Shown: piece after piece, positions 12,305 through 21,962 of the stretch | How positions within the stretch are numbered: position 1 is the first letter of the stretch | Layout: the number at the start of each line of letters is the position of its first letter | Source: Luscinia megarhynchos | Taxonomy: Eukaryota; Chordata; Aves; Passeriformes; Turdidae | NCBI GenBank assembly: GCA_034336665.1 | Contig: CM067564.1 | Location: forward strand, 42,732,975-42,796,974 | Reading direction: 5' to 3' | Length of the DNA stretch: 64,000 bases | Program-made: the position numbers and the translations under genes | Notes under the pieces: generated by a model | The model's input: the letters and a program-made list of their open reading frames with translations, nothing else | What the model was told of the DNA's origin: nothing | Database searches by the model: none

Positions 12305-12975
12305 GCTGAGCTGAGCTCCCTTTCCTCATTTTTCTGCAATTCCCACTGACCAGAGAGTTCCCTGGGAGCTGAGCTCCCTTTCCTCATTTTTCTGCAATTC
12401 CCATTTACTAAAGAGTTTCCTGGAAGCTGAGCTCCCTTTCCTGATTTTTCTGTAATTCCCACTGACCACAGAGTGCCCTGGGGGCTGAGCTCCCTTTCCT
12501 TATTTTTCTGCAATTCTGACCAGAGTTCCCTGGGAGCTGAGCTCTGTTTCCTGATTTTTCTGCAATCCCACTGACCAGAGAGCTCCCTGGGAGGTGGAGT
12601 TGATCGACTCCAAATCTTTGATTCAGCCCCTCAGACCTTCCATGGGGCCTCTCCTCCCTTGGCCACCCTCGTGTCCACCCATTCCCCCCATCCCAGACCC
12701 TCCTTCCTCCCAAGGCCAGCTGATCCTCCACCAAAAAACATCTTGGTGATGGAGCTGAGCTGCCTTTCCTGATTCTTCTGCAATTCCCACTGACCAGAGT
12801 TCCCTGGGAGCTGAGCTCCCTTTCCTGATTTTTCTGCAGTTCTGACCAGAGAGTTCCCTGGGAGCTGAGCTCCCTTTCCTGATTTTTCTGCAGTTCTGAC
12901 CAGAGAGTTCCCTGGGAGCTGAGCTCCCTTTCCTGATTTTTCTGCAATTCCCACTGACCACAGAGTGCCCTGGGG
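12305..12975. repeat. Minisatellite, 53-58 bp unit, about 9 copies, interrupted
   Basis: Units start GCTGAGCTCCCTTTCCTGAT and contain TTTTTCTGCAATTCCCACTGACC and AGAGTTCCCTGGGA. Copies start near 12,309, 12,367, 12,425, 12,483, 12,536, 12,757, 12,809, 12,865 and 12,921. The array is split by the duplicated block at 12,612-12,740, so that block was probably carried in by local rearrangement. Confidence 0.93.
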
Positions 12976-13109
12976 GCTGGGAACCCCCTCCTGCCTCTGT
13001 GCTGCTGAACAACCAACCAAGAAACCAATTCTGGTTTGGGGAGTGTGGCCACAACCCCTGGGGCTGGGGCATCAGCAGACCTCTGGGAGCCCCAGGGGAG
13101 GGGGTGGAG

Positions 13110-13490
13110 TGGAGGGGAGGAAGAAATAGGAATATCCTATAGATATGAGTGCCCAGCAAAAAGATTTTGAGAATATAAAAACCATAAGTGAGATAGAAAT
13201 GAAAGCAGTTTTTTGCTGAGAGCAGCAATGTGGATGCTTGAAGATCTTCTCCCTTTGTTAAGGTAACACCAGTTGCTGCAAATACCAGAGAGCAGCAGAG
13301 ACCCTCTCCAGGCATGACAGGAAGGGTCTGAGATAAGGTTTAGAGATAAGAAAGCAGCAAAACATGGTAATGTAACTATTCCTACAGGTTGTATGTGAAT
13401 ATTAGAGAATTTGTATCTTGTACTAGGTTGGAGGAGTGGAATATTCAGCATAGAAGGAGATTTAAGACTTGGTAAAAGGAGACCACCCTC
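13110..13490. mobile_element. Probable endogenous-retrovirus LTR or related repeat fragment
   Basis: The stretch with GCAGTTTTTTGCTGAGAGC, GTGGATGCTTGAAGATCTTC and GTAACTATTCCTACAGGTTG resembles a repeat I have seen widely in passerine genomes, probably LTR-derived. I could not find convincing TG/CA ends or a target duplication, and no viral reading frame is present. Confidence 0.45.
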
Positions 13491-14730
13491 ACTTGCTCTT
13501 GCACCCTCTCACTCCCTGCACCTCTCACCCCTGCTTTACCCCCTTTATCTCCCTCCACCATCCACCACCAGCTCCTGGAGTGGAGTTCTCCCCCCTGGCA
13601 GCAAGATTAACTCCTAAGCTTTTCCTGTCTGCACTCAGAGTTATCCCAGGACACTGGTTACCAAACCAGGGCTCTGCCCCTGCTCCTCACCCCAAAGGGA
13701 TTTTTCTGGGAAAGCCTCCCTCAGGAACCATCCCATGCTGCTGCTCCTCAAAAAAATGTATTTTTTTTTCCCCCCCAGCAGAGGTGTGGATTGTTCTGAA
13801 ATGTCTAAATTATCTCACTTGAACAAATCCCCCTCTGCCAAGCCAAAGGTGGAGGTGGGCACAGGGATAATGTTGAGTAAAAATGGAATTTCTCCTCCCA
13901 GCCTGCGGGATTTGCCTTTCCCCTCCCCTGCCCAGCTCTGTCCAGTGCTCCTTGCTGCTTTTTCCCTCTTCCCACCATTGTTTTGTTGTCACCTTGGTTG
14001 GTGGCTCACCAGGACTCCTCCCAGCTCTGCCAGCTCCATCCTCAGCCTGGATCCACCTGCTCCATTCCTGCAGCTGGGCCAGCCTTGGGAAAAGCTGTTT
14101 CTGCTTGGCTGGACCCATCCATGGTCAGGGAAGGGCTGAGAAATGGGATTGATGTCATTTCTGTGTTTGATCTATGGGGGAGATTGATGTCATTTCTGTG
14201 TTTGTGTGTCACACACACGTGTGACAGCCTGGGGCAACTTTGGGGCAACTTTGGGGCAATTTTGGGGCAATTTTGGTGCAATTTTGGTGCAATTTGGGCT
14301 TGCTCTGGGCTTGTTGGTGCCACAGTGCCCTTTCTCTGTGAGGGGAGGAGGATGGAGAGGGAGTTGTGTTGGAGAAAGGTTTTAGTGGGGTTCATGGATG
14401 CACAGCAGTGGGATCCTCTCAGTGTTTGGGTGACCTGCAGAGTTACAGGGGATGGGAGAAGCCAAATTTATCCCTTCCTCAGCCCCACAGTTCCCAGTTC
14501 TGGGCAAATCAAGTGGAAATTGTGTGTGGGGAGATCCCTGATGGGCTGTGGGGTGGCTGGGAGCAATCCCTGCCTCAGGAAAACTCATCCTGCTGGGTTT
14601 GGCTGAGCTGTACCATCCCTAAACGTGGCTGCCTTGGGTTCCTCCTCCAAAAATGAGATTATTTGGTTCCTCCTCATCCTCATTCCCTCCCTGGGATGAG
14701 AGTCCCAAGGTCTCACCCATCCCAACCCAT
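13491..14730. other. Intronic spacer with short tandem duplications
   Basis: It contains a ~33-bp direct repeat (GATTGATGTCATTTCTGTGT, 14,149 and 14,182) and a run of TTTGGGGCAA units at 14,230-14,290. Nothing else was recognised. Confidence 0.5.
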
Positions 14731-14734
14731 CCCT

Positions 14735-16195
14735 TCCCAATAAACCTCCCCAACGACCCAAAAATATCACTAACCACCCAAAGAACCTTCAACCACCCAA
14801 TAATATCTCAACCACCCAAAGAACCTCCACAACCACCCAAAAAAACCTCTCCAACCACCTAAAAATGTCTCTAACCACCCGAAGAACCTCTCTAACCACC
14901 CAAAGAACATTTAACAACCAAAAAACCCTCTTTAACCACCCAAAAACCCTCTCAACCACCTAAAGTCCAACCACCCAAAGAACTTAACCACCAAAAATCC
15001 CCTCCAGCCACCCAGAAAACCTCTCTAACCCCCTCAAGAACCTTTCCAACCACCCAAAAATGTCTCTAACCACTCAAAGAACCTCTCTGACCACCCAAAT
15101 AACCTTCAACCACCCAAAAAACCTCCACAACCACTCAAAAAAAACCCCTCAACCACCCATAAATGTCTCTAGCCACTCAAAAAACCTCTGACCACCCAGA
15201 AAAACCTTTCCAACCTCCCAAAAAACCTCTCCAACCTTCCAAAACCCTCTCAACCCCCAAAAAACCTCCACAACCACCCAAAAAAAATCTCCAACCACCT
15301 AAAAATGTCTCTAACCACCCAAAAAACCTCTCTAACCACCCAATGAACCTCTCAACCACCCAAAAAAACCTCTCCAACCTCCCAAAAATCCTCCCCAACC
15401 AGCCAATAACATCTCCAACCACCCAATAAACTTCTCTTAACCAACCCAAAGAACCTTCAACCACCCAATAACATCTCAACCACCCAAAAAACCCTCCCCA
15501 ACCACCCAAAAATGTCTCTAACCACTGAAAGAACCTCTCTGACCACCCAAAGAACCTCTCTGACCACCCAAAAAAACCTTTCCAACCTCCCAAAAAACCT
15601 CTCCAACCTTCCAAAACCCTCTCAACCCCCAAAAAACCTCCACAACCACCCCAAAAAAAAATCTCCAACCACCTAAAAATGTCTCTAACCACTCAAAGAA
15701 CCTCTCTGACCACCAAATGAACCTCTCAACCACTCAAAAAAACCTCTCCAACCTCCCAAAAATCCTCCCCAACCAGCCAATAACATCTCCAACCACCCAA
15801 AAAACCCCTCAACCACTCAACCTGTCCGACCACCTGTAAGGGTTGGGTTGTGTGGATTGTGACACCACCCAAAAAAGTCTCTAACCACCCAAAAACCCTC
15901 TCTACCACCCAGAAAATCTCTTCAACCACCCAAAAAACTTCTTCAACCACCCAAAAAAATTCTCTAGCCACTCAAAGAACCTCTCTAACCACCCAAAGAA
16001 CCTTCAACCACCCAAAAAACCTCCCCAGTCACCCAAAGAACCTTCAACCACCCAAAAAACCTCCCCAGTCACCCAAAATCCCTCTCTACCACCCAAAAAA
16101 CCTTTCCAACCTTCTGAAGCTTTCCAAGCACCCAAAAATGTCTCTAACCACCCAGTGAACCCCTCCAACCTCCAAAAAACCTTTCCAACACCCAA
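14735..16195. repeat. Minisatellite, ~20-24 bp unit, ~1.46 kb
   Basis: The unit is close to AACCACCCAAAAAACCTCTCC, with variants AAAATGTCTCT, AGAACCTTC and TAACATCTC, repeated more than 60 times and strongly C/A-biased. Larger blocks (for example around 15,160-15,420 and 15,520-15,800) repeat almost identically, showing higher-order amplification. Confidence 0.95.
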
Positions 16196-16199
16196 AACC

Positions 16200-16930
16200 C
16201 GCCCCCAGAGCATCCCAACCACAGCCCCCGAGCCCCTGTGTCCCTCACCTGTGTCACCTCTGGTGTCCCTGTGTCCCCTGATCCCCAAACCCCTGTGTCA
16301 CCTCTCCTGTGTCACCTCTGGTGTCCCTGTGTCCCCTGATCCCCAAACCCCTGTGTCACCTCTCCTGTGTCACCTCTGGTGTCCCTGTGTCCCCTGATCC
16401 CCAAACCCCCTGTGTCACCTCTCCTGTGTCACCTCTGGTGTCCCCTGTGTCCCCTGATCCCCTGATCCCCAAACCCCTGTGTCACCTCTCCTGTGTCACC
16501 TCTGGTGTCCCTGTGTCCCCTGATCCCCTGATCCCCAAACCCCTGTGTCACCTCTCCTGTGTCACCTCTGGTGTCCCTGTGTCCCCTGATCCCCCAAACC
16601 CCTGTGTCACCTCTCCTGTGTCACCTCTGGTGTCCCCTGTGTCCCCTGATCCCCTGATCCCCCAAACCCCTGTGTCACCTCTCCTGTGTCACCTCTGGTG
16701 TCCCTGTGTCCCCTGTGTCCCCTGATCCCCCAAACCCCTGTGTCCCTCTCCTGTGTCACCTCTGGTGTCCCTCGTGTCCCCTGATCCCCAAACCCCTGTG
16801 TCCCTCTCCTGTGTCACCTCTGGTGTCCCTCGTGTCCCCTGATCCCCAAACCCCTGTGTGACTTGTGATGTCCCTGTGTCCCCTGAACCCCCAAAACCCC
16901 TGTGACCCCTCTCCTGTCCCCTGTGTCCCC
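16200..16930. repeat. Minisatellite, ~58-72 bp unit, ~0.73 kb
   Basis: The unit is CCTGTGTCACCTCTCCTGTG TCACCTCTGGTGTCCCTGTG TCCCCTGATCCCCAAACC, with extra CCCTGATC blocks in some copies. It grades into the C-rich array that holds NRF1 exon copies from about 16,930. Confidence 0.95.
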
Positions 16931-17670
16931 TGTGTCCCCTCACCCCCCACCCCGTGTGACTTGTGCTGTCCCTTGTGTCCCTCACCCCTGTGACCCCTGT
17001 GACCCCTGATCCCCAAACCTTGTGTCCCCCACCCCTGTGTCCCCCGTGTCCTGTGTCCCTGTCCCCCTGTGACCCCTGTGCTGTTCCGCAGGGCTGGTGT
17101 AGATCCCGGTCAGCATGTACCCAGATGGTGGTGACCCCCAAACCCCTGTGACCCCTGTGACCCCCAAACCCCCTGTGACCCCCAAACCCCTGTGACCCCC
17201 GTGCTGTCCCTGTGCCCCCTGATGGTGTGTGCTGTTCGCGAGGGCTGGTGCAGATCCCGGTCAGCATGTACCAGACGGTGGTGACCCTCACCCCCCAAAC
17301 CCCTGTGTCCCCTGTGACCCCCAAACCCCTGTGACCCCCCAAACCCCTGTGACCCCCCCTGCTGTCCCTGTCCCCCCCGCGTGGACCCCCTGTGCTGTGT
17401 CCGCGAGGGCTGGTGCAGATCCCGGTCAGACAGTGGTGACCCTCACCCCCAAACCCCTGTGACCCCCCAAACCCCCTGTGACCCCCTGTGACCCCCTGTG
17501 ACCCCCAAACCCCCGCGGACCCCCTGTGACCCCTGTGCTGTGTCCGCAGGGCTGGTGCAGATCCCGGTCAGCATGTACCAGACGGTGGTGACCCCCAAAC
17601 CCCTGTGACCCCTGTGTCCCCTGTGACCCCCCTGCTGTCCCTGTGCCCCCCTGATGGCGTGTGCTGTTCT
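16931..17670 (+). repeat. Minisatellite with four copies of the NRF1 terminal-exon start
   Basis: C-rich filler based on CCCCTGTGACCCCCAAAC alternates with copies of the NRF1 3' splice site and the first 44 exon bases. Exon-like segments lie at 17,092-17,136 (CAG to TAG stop plus an inserted C), 17,243-17,286 (44 bp, acceptor GAG), 17,407-17,440 (10-bp deletion, acceptor GAG) and 17,550-17,593 (identical to the real exon, acceptor CAG). Start-to-start spacing to the next copy is 151, 164, 143 and 125 bp, the last interval ending at the true exon. Confidence 0.95.
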
Positions 17671-17674
17671 GCAG

Positions 17675-17839
17675 GGCTGGTGCAGATCCCGGTCAGCATG
17701 TACCAGACGGTGGTGACCAGCCTGGCGCAGGGCAACGGGCCGGTGCAGGTGGCCATGGCGCCCGGTGGCCACGCGGCTGGCGGACACGGCGGTCACCATG
17801 GACGGCCAGGCCGTGGAGGTGGTCACCCTGGACCAGTGA
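17675..17839 (+). CDS. NRF1: NRF1, last coding exon (nuclear respiratory factor 1 C-terminus), apparent 1-base insertion
   Basis: NRF1 is a homodimeric bZIP-like nuclear transcription factor that binds GC-rich palindromes in promoters of mitochondrial, replication and housekeeping genes. This exon encodes the end of its transactivation domain. The acceptor is CTGTTCTGCAG; with one G from the previous exon it reads GLVQIPVSMYQTVVTSLAQG and continues NGPVQVAMAP, which matches vertebrate NRF1. One extra base in the CCCGG run at 17,761-17,765 then shifts the frame. If it is skipped, the exon continues with the expected TMDGQAVEVVTL and stops at TGA 17,837-17,839. As written, translation instead runs on in a Gly/His/Pro-rich frame to 18,030. 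Conservation on both sides of the base favours a sequencing or assembly error, but a real change is possible. No upstream NRF1 exon was recognised in the window. The identification is firm. Confidence 0.95.
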
Positions 17840-19350
17840 CCCGCCCTCCTCACCCTCCAGAGATGCAATCAGGTGGCATTTCCAACAAAACACCTTTTTT
17901 TTTTTCTTTCTTTCTTTTATATTTTTTTTTAATGAGGAAAAACAACAACAACAACAAAAAGAATGCGTGTAAAGTGCATTTTTGTAACGTCACCCTGCTC
18001 TCTCTGGAGGAGCCAGAAGCCAAATTGTGATGGGACTTTGATTCTGAGGAGGTTGAAAAGAGAATAAAAATAAAGCCACCCTTTGTATGCCCCGTGTGGG
18101 ATCCAGCAGGAGGAGGTTGGGGGGCACCCCCAGCCAGCACCGACCTCGACAGCAAATTAGGTATCAAAGATTTTAATATGGACTTTTATATTCCTTAAAA
18201 ACCCACCCTGGGAAAAAAGAATAACATTAAAAAAAAAAAAAAACCAACAAAAAAGTTTGGGAAAAAAAATTTAAAAAAAAAAAAAAGACTCCTTTCCTGG
18301 GAAAAGCAAGAAAAAAATGAAAATAAAACAAAAAAAAAGAATGCATGACTGCAGGGGGTGGAGAGCCCTTGGTGCACACTGGAGACTGTTCCTGTTCTCT
18401 GCTCCCATCCCTGCCTTTTACACCCTTGGGCTTTTTGGGGGTTGTTTTGGGTTTGTTTTTTTCTTTATTATTATTATTATTGTCGTCGTCGTCGTTGTTA
18501 TTATTATTATTTCCTGGAAGCGCCTCCAAAGGGGCTCTGGCTGCATTCTCCCCATTTTTTGGGTTGTTTTTTTTTTTTTTCTTTTCCCCACCTCATTCCC
18601 AGGATTTCCCTCTGCAAGGAGCTCATCCCAGTCCCTGCTGACCTGCAATTCCCACTGGGAATTTTCCCTGGAAGGGGGGATTGAGCAAAACCCCACCCTG
18701 TGCACGGTTTGAACCCCAAAATCCTTCCCAGGAGGGTTCCAAAAAAAACCTTTGGGTGTGGGGGAGAGGAGGTTTTTGGGGGGGCAGATTTTTTTTACTC
18801 AAACCCTCGTGCCCAACCCTCCCCCCTTCAAGCACTTCCCATGGGATTTAATTTGGGGGGGGGAGTTATTCTGGGGAGGTTTTTTTAATTATGATTTCCA
18901 AGTTCTCCACGTCTCCCAGGAAATTTTCAGAGTCTTGTATTTACTTGTTTTATATGGGGGAGGGGGAAAAAAAAACAAAAACAAAAACAAAAAAAAAACC
19001 ACCACAAAAACAAACCTATCAAAATGTTCTTTGTACAGTTTTTCTGAGGGGAGGGAGATTTTTCCATAGAAACTGTCCTGGTTCTCCAATTTATGAAGTT
19101 CCTTGGATTTATTATTATTATTTTATTTTTTTTTTCTAATGATTATTTTTTTAATCGTCGTCGTGAAGATGTCGGTGGCTTTTCCAAGTCAGTGTTTCTT
19201 TGGCAATGAAATGAGGTTCTTTTAGTCCCCACTCCCCCCAAAAAATAAAAATAAAAACCACAAAAACCAGGCAAATAGCAGAGCATGGACCCCCCTTTGT
19301 TTTCCCAGTGTCTGTTATTGCCTCATTCAATAAATTGTTACAAATGTGTC
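17840..19350 (+). other. NRF1: NRF1 3' untranslated region
   Basis: The region follows the NRF1 stop without an intron and ends at the AATAAA near 19,330. It is rich in A and T homopolymers and contains a run of TTATTATT, GTCGTCGTCGTCG and TTATTATTATT at 18,463-18,511. Open frames here are short and overlap on both strands. Length is about 1.5 kb. Confidence 0.8.
19329..19334 (+). promoter_or_regulatory. NRF1: Poly(A) signal AATAAA for NRF1
   Basis: AATAAA lies in CCTCATTCAATAAATTGTT, followed 15-25 bases later by a GT-rich stretch (AAATGTGTCTACCCGGGTGT). This is the first well-formed signal with a GT-rich element that closes the 3' UTR. Confidence 0.75.
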
Positions 19351-19666
19351 TACCCGGGTGTCCAACTCCTGTTTTGGAGGATTTGGGAATATTATTTGGG
19401 AATATTTTCCATCCCTCCCTTCCTGGAGGCTGTTTTGGGGTTTGGTCCCTCCCATCTTTGCTGATTTTTGGGGTTTAATCTTTTTTTTTGTTCAATTTAT
19501 TTCATTTTCATCTTCCTCCATCACCTTGGGAGTGGGATCATCCCCCCCCGTCCCTCCCAGGGGCTGAGCTGCTTTTTGGGGCGAATCCCTCCGTGCCTGA
19601 TGGGTTTTTTTGGGGAAGTGCAGACCCAAGGAGGAGCCAGGAGACGCAGGGATGGGTTTCAGCAGC

Positions 19667-19672
19667 TTTATT
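19667..19672 (-). promoter_or_regulatory. Candidate poly(A) signal of the miR-183/96/182 primary transcript
   Basis: On the - strand the sequence reads CTTCAATAAAGCTGCTGAAA, a canonical AATAAA. It lies about 4.3 kb downstream of miR-182 and only about 320 bp from the NRF1 poly(A) signal, so the two transcripts would converge. No protein-coding gene on the - strand explains it. Assignment to the microRNA host transcript is inference. Confidence 0.5.
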
Positions 19673-19784
19673 GAAGGGCCTGGCTGGGGCCAGGGAATCC
19701 TGCAGGGGGAGAGGGAGAGGAGGGGAGGCTGGAGGGCGAAGAGGAGGAGCAGAGGAGGGATGGGGCTGCATCCCTGGAGCCCCA

Positions 19785-20090
19785 CAGGGGTGACCTGGGG
19801 TTTTTGGGGTGCCCCAGAGGGGAGACATGGGGTTTTTGGGGGGCTCTGGGGTGTCCCAAAGGGATGACCTGAGGTTTTGGGGTGCCCTAAAGGGGTGACC
19901 TGAGGATTTTGGGGTGCCCCAAAGAGGTGACCTGGGGTTTTTGGGGTGTCCCAAAGAGGTGACCTGGGGTTTTGGGATGTCCCAAAGGGGTGACCTGGGG
20001 TTTTGGGGGCTCTGGGGTGTCCCAGAGAGGTGACCTGGGGTTTTGGGATGTCCCAAAGGGGTGACCTGGGGTTTTGGGGTGCCCCAGGGA
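19785..20090. repeat. Minisatellite, ~30-33 bp unit
   Basis: The unit is near GGGGTGACCTGGGGTTTTGG GGTGTCCCAAAG, repeated about nine times with small indels. Confidence 0.93.
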
Positions 20091-20104
20091 GCCCCAGACC
20101 CCTC

Positions 20105-20205
20105 AGGCCGGGGGAGCTGCCCGGGGCTGGCAGACGCTGCTGCGGATTTTAATCCTCCTTAATCGGCCTCTGATAAACGGGTCGGGGCCTCCTGCTGGGG
20201 CAGCA
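20105..20205. other. Unique island between minisatellites, homeodomain-like motifs
   Basis: This ~100-bp segment does not repeat. It contains TTAATCC (20,149-20,155) and TTAATCG (20,159-20,165), close to OTX/CRX-type sites, followed by CTGATAAACGG. A regulatory role is a guess based on motif content and position in the microRNA locus. Confidence 0.3.
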
Positions 20206-20757
20206 ACCCCAGTCCAGACTGGGACAGACTGGAGGGGCTGGAGCCTGAACCAGTAACCCCCAGTTCAGACTGGGACAGACTGGAGGGGCTGGAGCCTGAA
20301 CCAGTAACCCCCAGTCCAGACTGGGGCAGACTGGAGGGGCTGGAGCCTGCACCAGTAACCCCCAGTCCAGACTGGGGCAGACTGGAGGGGCTGGAGCCTA
20401 CACCAGTAACCCCCAGTCCAGACTGGGACAGACTGGAGGGGCTGGAGCCTGAACCAGTAACCCCCAGTCCAGACTGGGGCAGACTGGAGGGGCTGGAGCC
20501 TGCACCAGCAATTCCCATTTCATACTGGGAATAACTGGTGGGAATGGATCTCTGCACCAGTAACCTCCAGTTCAGACTGGGACAGACTGGAGAGGCTGGA
20601 CTGCACCAGTAATTCCCATTTCATACTGGGAGAGACTGGTGGGAATGGATCCCTTCACCAGTAACCCCCAGCTCAGACTGGGAGAGACTGGAGGGGATGA
20701 AACCTGAACCAGTAACTCCCAGTTCATACTGGGACAGACTGGAGGGGCTGGTGCCGT
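20206..20757. repeat. Minisatellite, ~51 bp unit, ~11 copies
   Basis: The unit is CAGTAACCCCCAGTCCAGAC TGGGACAGACTGGAGGGGCT GGAGCCTGAAC. The first six copies start near 20,206, 20,255, 20,307, 20,357, 20,408 and 20,458. Later copies (20,510-20,757) are more diverged. Confidence 0.95.
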
Positions 20758-20877
20758 TCCCTCCCCAGCCTGGCTGTTACAGGGGGTCCCCAGGAATTTG
20801 GGGGGGTCTCTGTGTGGATTGCCTGCCTCTCCCCCCATCCCAGCACTGCTGCCCCAGGGAGGGCCCTGCACTGCAGG

Positions 20878-21165
20878 GTGTGACCCCAAAAATGCAGGAT
20901 TGGACCCCAAAAATGCAGGATTGGACCCCAAAAATGAAGGATTGGATCCCGAATTGCAGGATTGGACCCCAAAAATGCAGGATTGGACCCCGAATTGCAG
21001 GATTGGACCCCGAAATTGCAGGATTGGACCCCGAATTGCAGCATTGGACCCCCAAATTGCAGGATTGGACCCCAAATTGCAGGATTGGACCCCAAAAATG
21101 CAGGATTGGACCCCAGAATTGCAGGATTGGACCCCGAATTGCAGGATTGGACCCCGAACTGCAGG
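20878..21165. repeat. Minisatellite, ~21 bp unit, ~13 copies
   Basis: The unit is ATTGGACCCCAAAAATGCAGG, alternating with a 20-21 bp form ATTGGACCCCGAATTGCAGG. Because the unit is near a multiple of three, both strands show long open frames; these are repeat artefacts. Confidence 0.95.
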
Positions 21166-21414
21166 TGGGTGCTGAGGGTGAGGAGGGAGGGGGTTTTGGG
21201 GCGCTGATCCCAGGGAAGGTCCTGGGGGCACCGGGGAATTTGGGGTGGAGCCTTTGGGGGGGTGGAGATTTGGGGTGTGGTCAGGGGTGGGGATGGGGAT
21301 GCTCCACCCCTGGCCCCTCCCCCACAGGGCAGGGCCCAGGGCAGGGGGGGAGGGGTTAAAAAAACACAGCACAGGGGGGAGGGACAGACCGGGAGATGGT
21401 CAGGGGATGGACAG

Positions 21415-21745
21415 ACGGACGGACAGGTGGATGGACAGGCAGGGGAAAGGATGGATGGATGGGTGGATGATGGATGGATGGATGGATGGATGGATGGATG
21501 GATGGATGGATGGATGGATGGATGGATGGATGGATGGATGGATGGATGGATGGATGGATGGATGGATGGATGGATGGATGGATGGATGGACGGACAAACA
21601 GACGATGTGTGCCTGCACAGCCGCAGCGACGGATGGACAGACGGACAGGGGATGGATGGATGGACAGACGGACAGGGGATGGATGGATGGATGATGGATG
21701 GATGGATGGATGGATGGATGGATGGATGGATGGACGGACGGACGT
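21415..21745. repeat. (GGAT)n tetranucleotide microsatellite, two blocks
   Basis: A near-perfect GGAT run spans about 21,450-21,592. A second run spans about 21,682-21,736. They are separated by diverged ACGGACAG-type units and a short unique piece at 21,595-21,640. The WMDG-type and SIHP-type open frames on the two strands come from this repeat. Confidence 0.97.
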
Positions 21746-21877
21746 TGGGTGTTTGTTACCTGGACGAGCAGACGGACGAATGGCCGGACAGACACACGGA
21801 CACCTGCCCCCCCCCAGCTGCCGTGGGGACCCCCGTGCGTCCGTCTGTCCGTCCCTCCCCGCCCCCCGCGGGGGATG

Positions 21878-21962
21878 AGCGCAGCCTGCAGCCTAATCCA
21901 GCCTGATCCAATCTGGGCTTAGGGCAAAGCTGCGTGATCAGCCAGCGCTGCCCTACATACAT
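21878..21962. other. Unique island between repeats, OTX/CRX-like and MAF-like motifs
   Basis: Non-repetitive sequence contains CCTAATCC (21,892-21,899) and TGCGTGATCAGC (21,931-21,942), similar to an OTX/CRX site and to half of a MAF/NRL element. It lies about 2 kb downstream of miR-182 in the transcript sense. The motif calls were made by eye. Confidence 0.3.

Noticed and set aside
14735..16195. Possible CRISPR-like array because of regular short repeats
   Set aside because: Units are contiguous without unique spacers, the locus is vertebrate, and no cas genes exist.
1..17600. Other NRF1 exons
   Set aside because: I looked for the segments preceding the last exon (the Ala-rich activation domain and the VQDAN end) on the + strand and found none. 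The penultimate exon is presumably upstream of the window.
17605..18030. A novel Gly/His-rich C-terminal extension of NRF1 as a genuine domain
   Set aside because: The conserved NRF1 C-terminus is present in the next frame right up to its own stop, so a single-base error is the simpler explanation. It is kept as a finding to verify.
19492..20056. Pro-rich - strand open frames near 19.5-20.1 kb as a protein gene using the 19,667 poly(A) signal
   Set aside because: They are mostly minisatellite translation and resemble no known protein. A non-coding microRNA host transcript explains the signal better.
21245..21906. WMDG-repeat protein and its antisense SIHP-repeat protein
   Set aside because: Both are translations of a (GGAT)n microsatellite.
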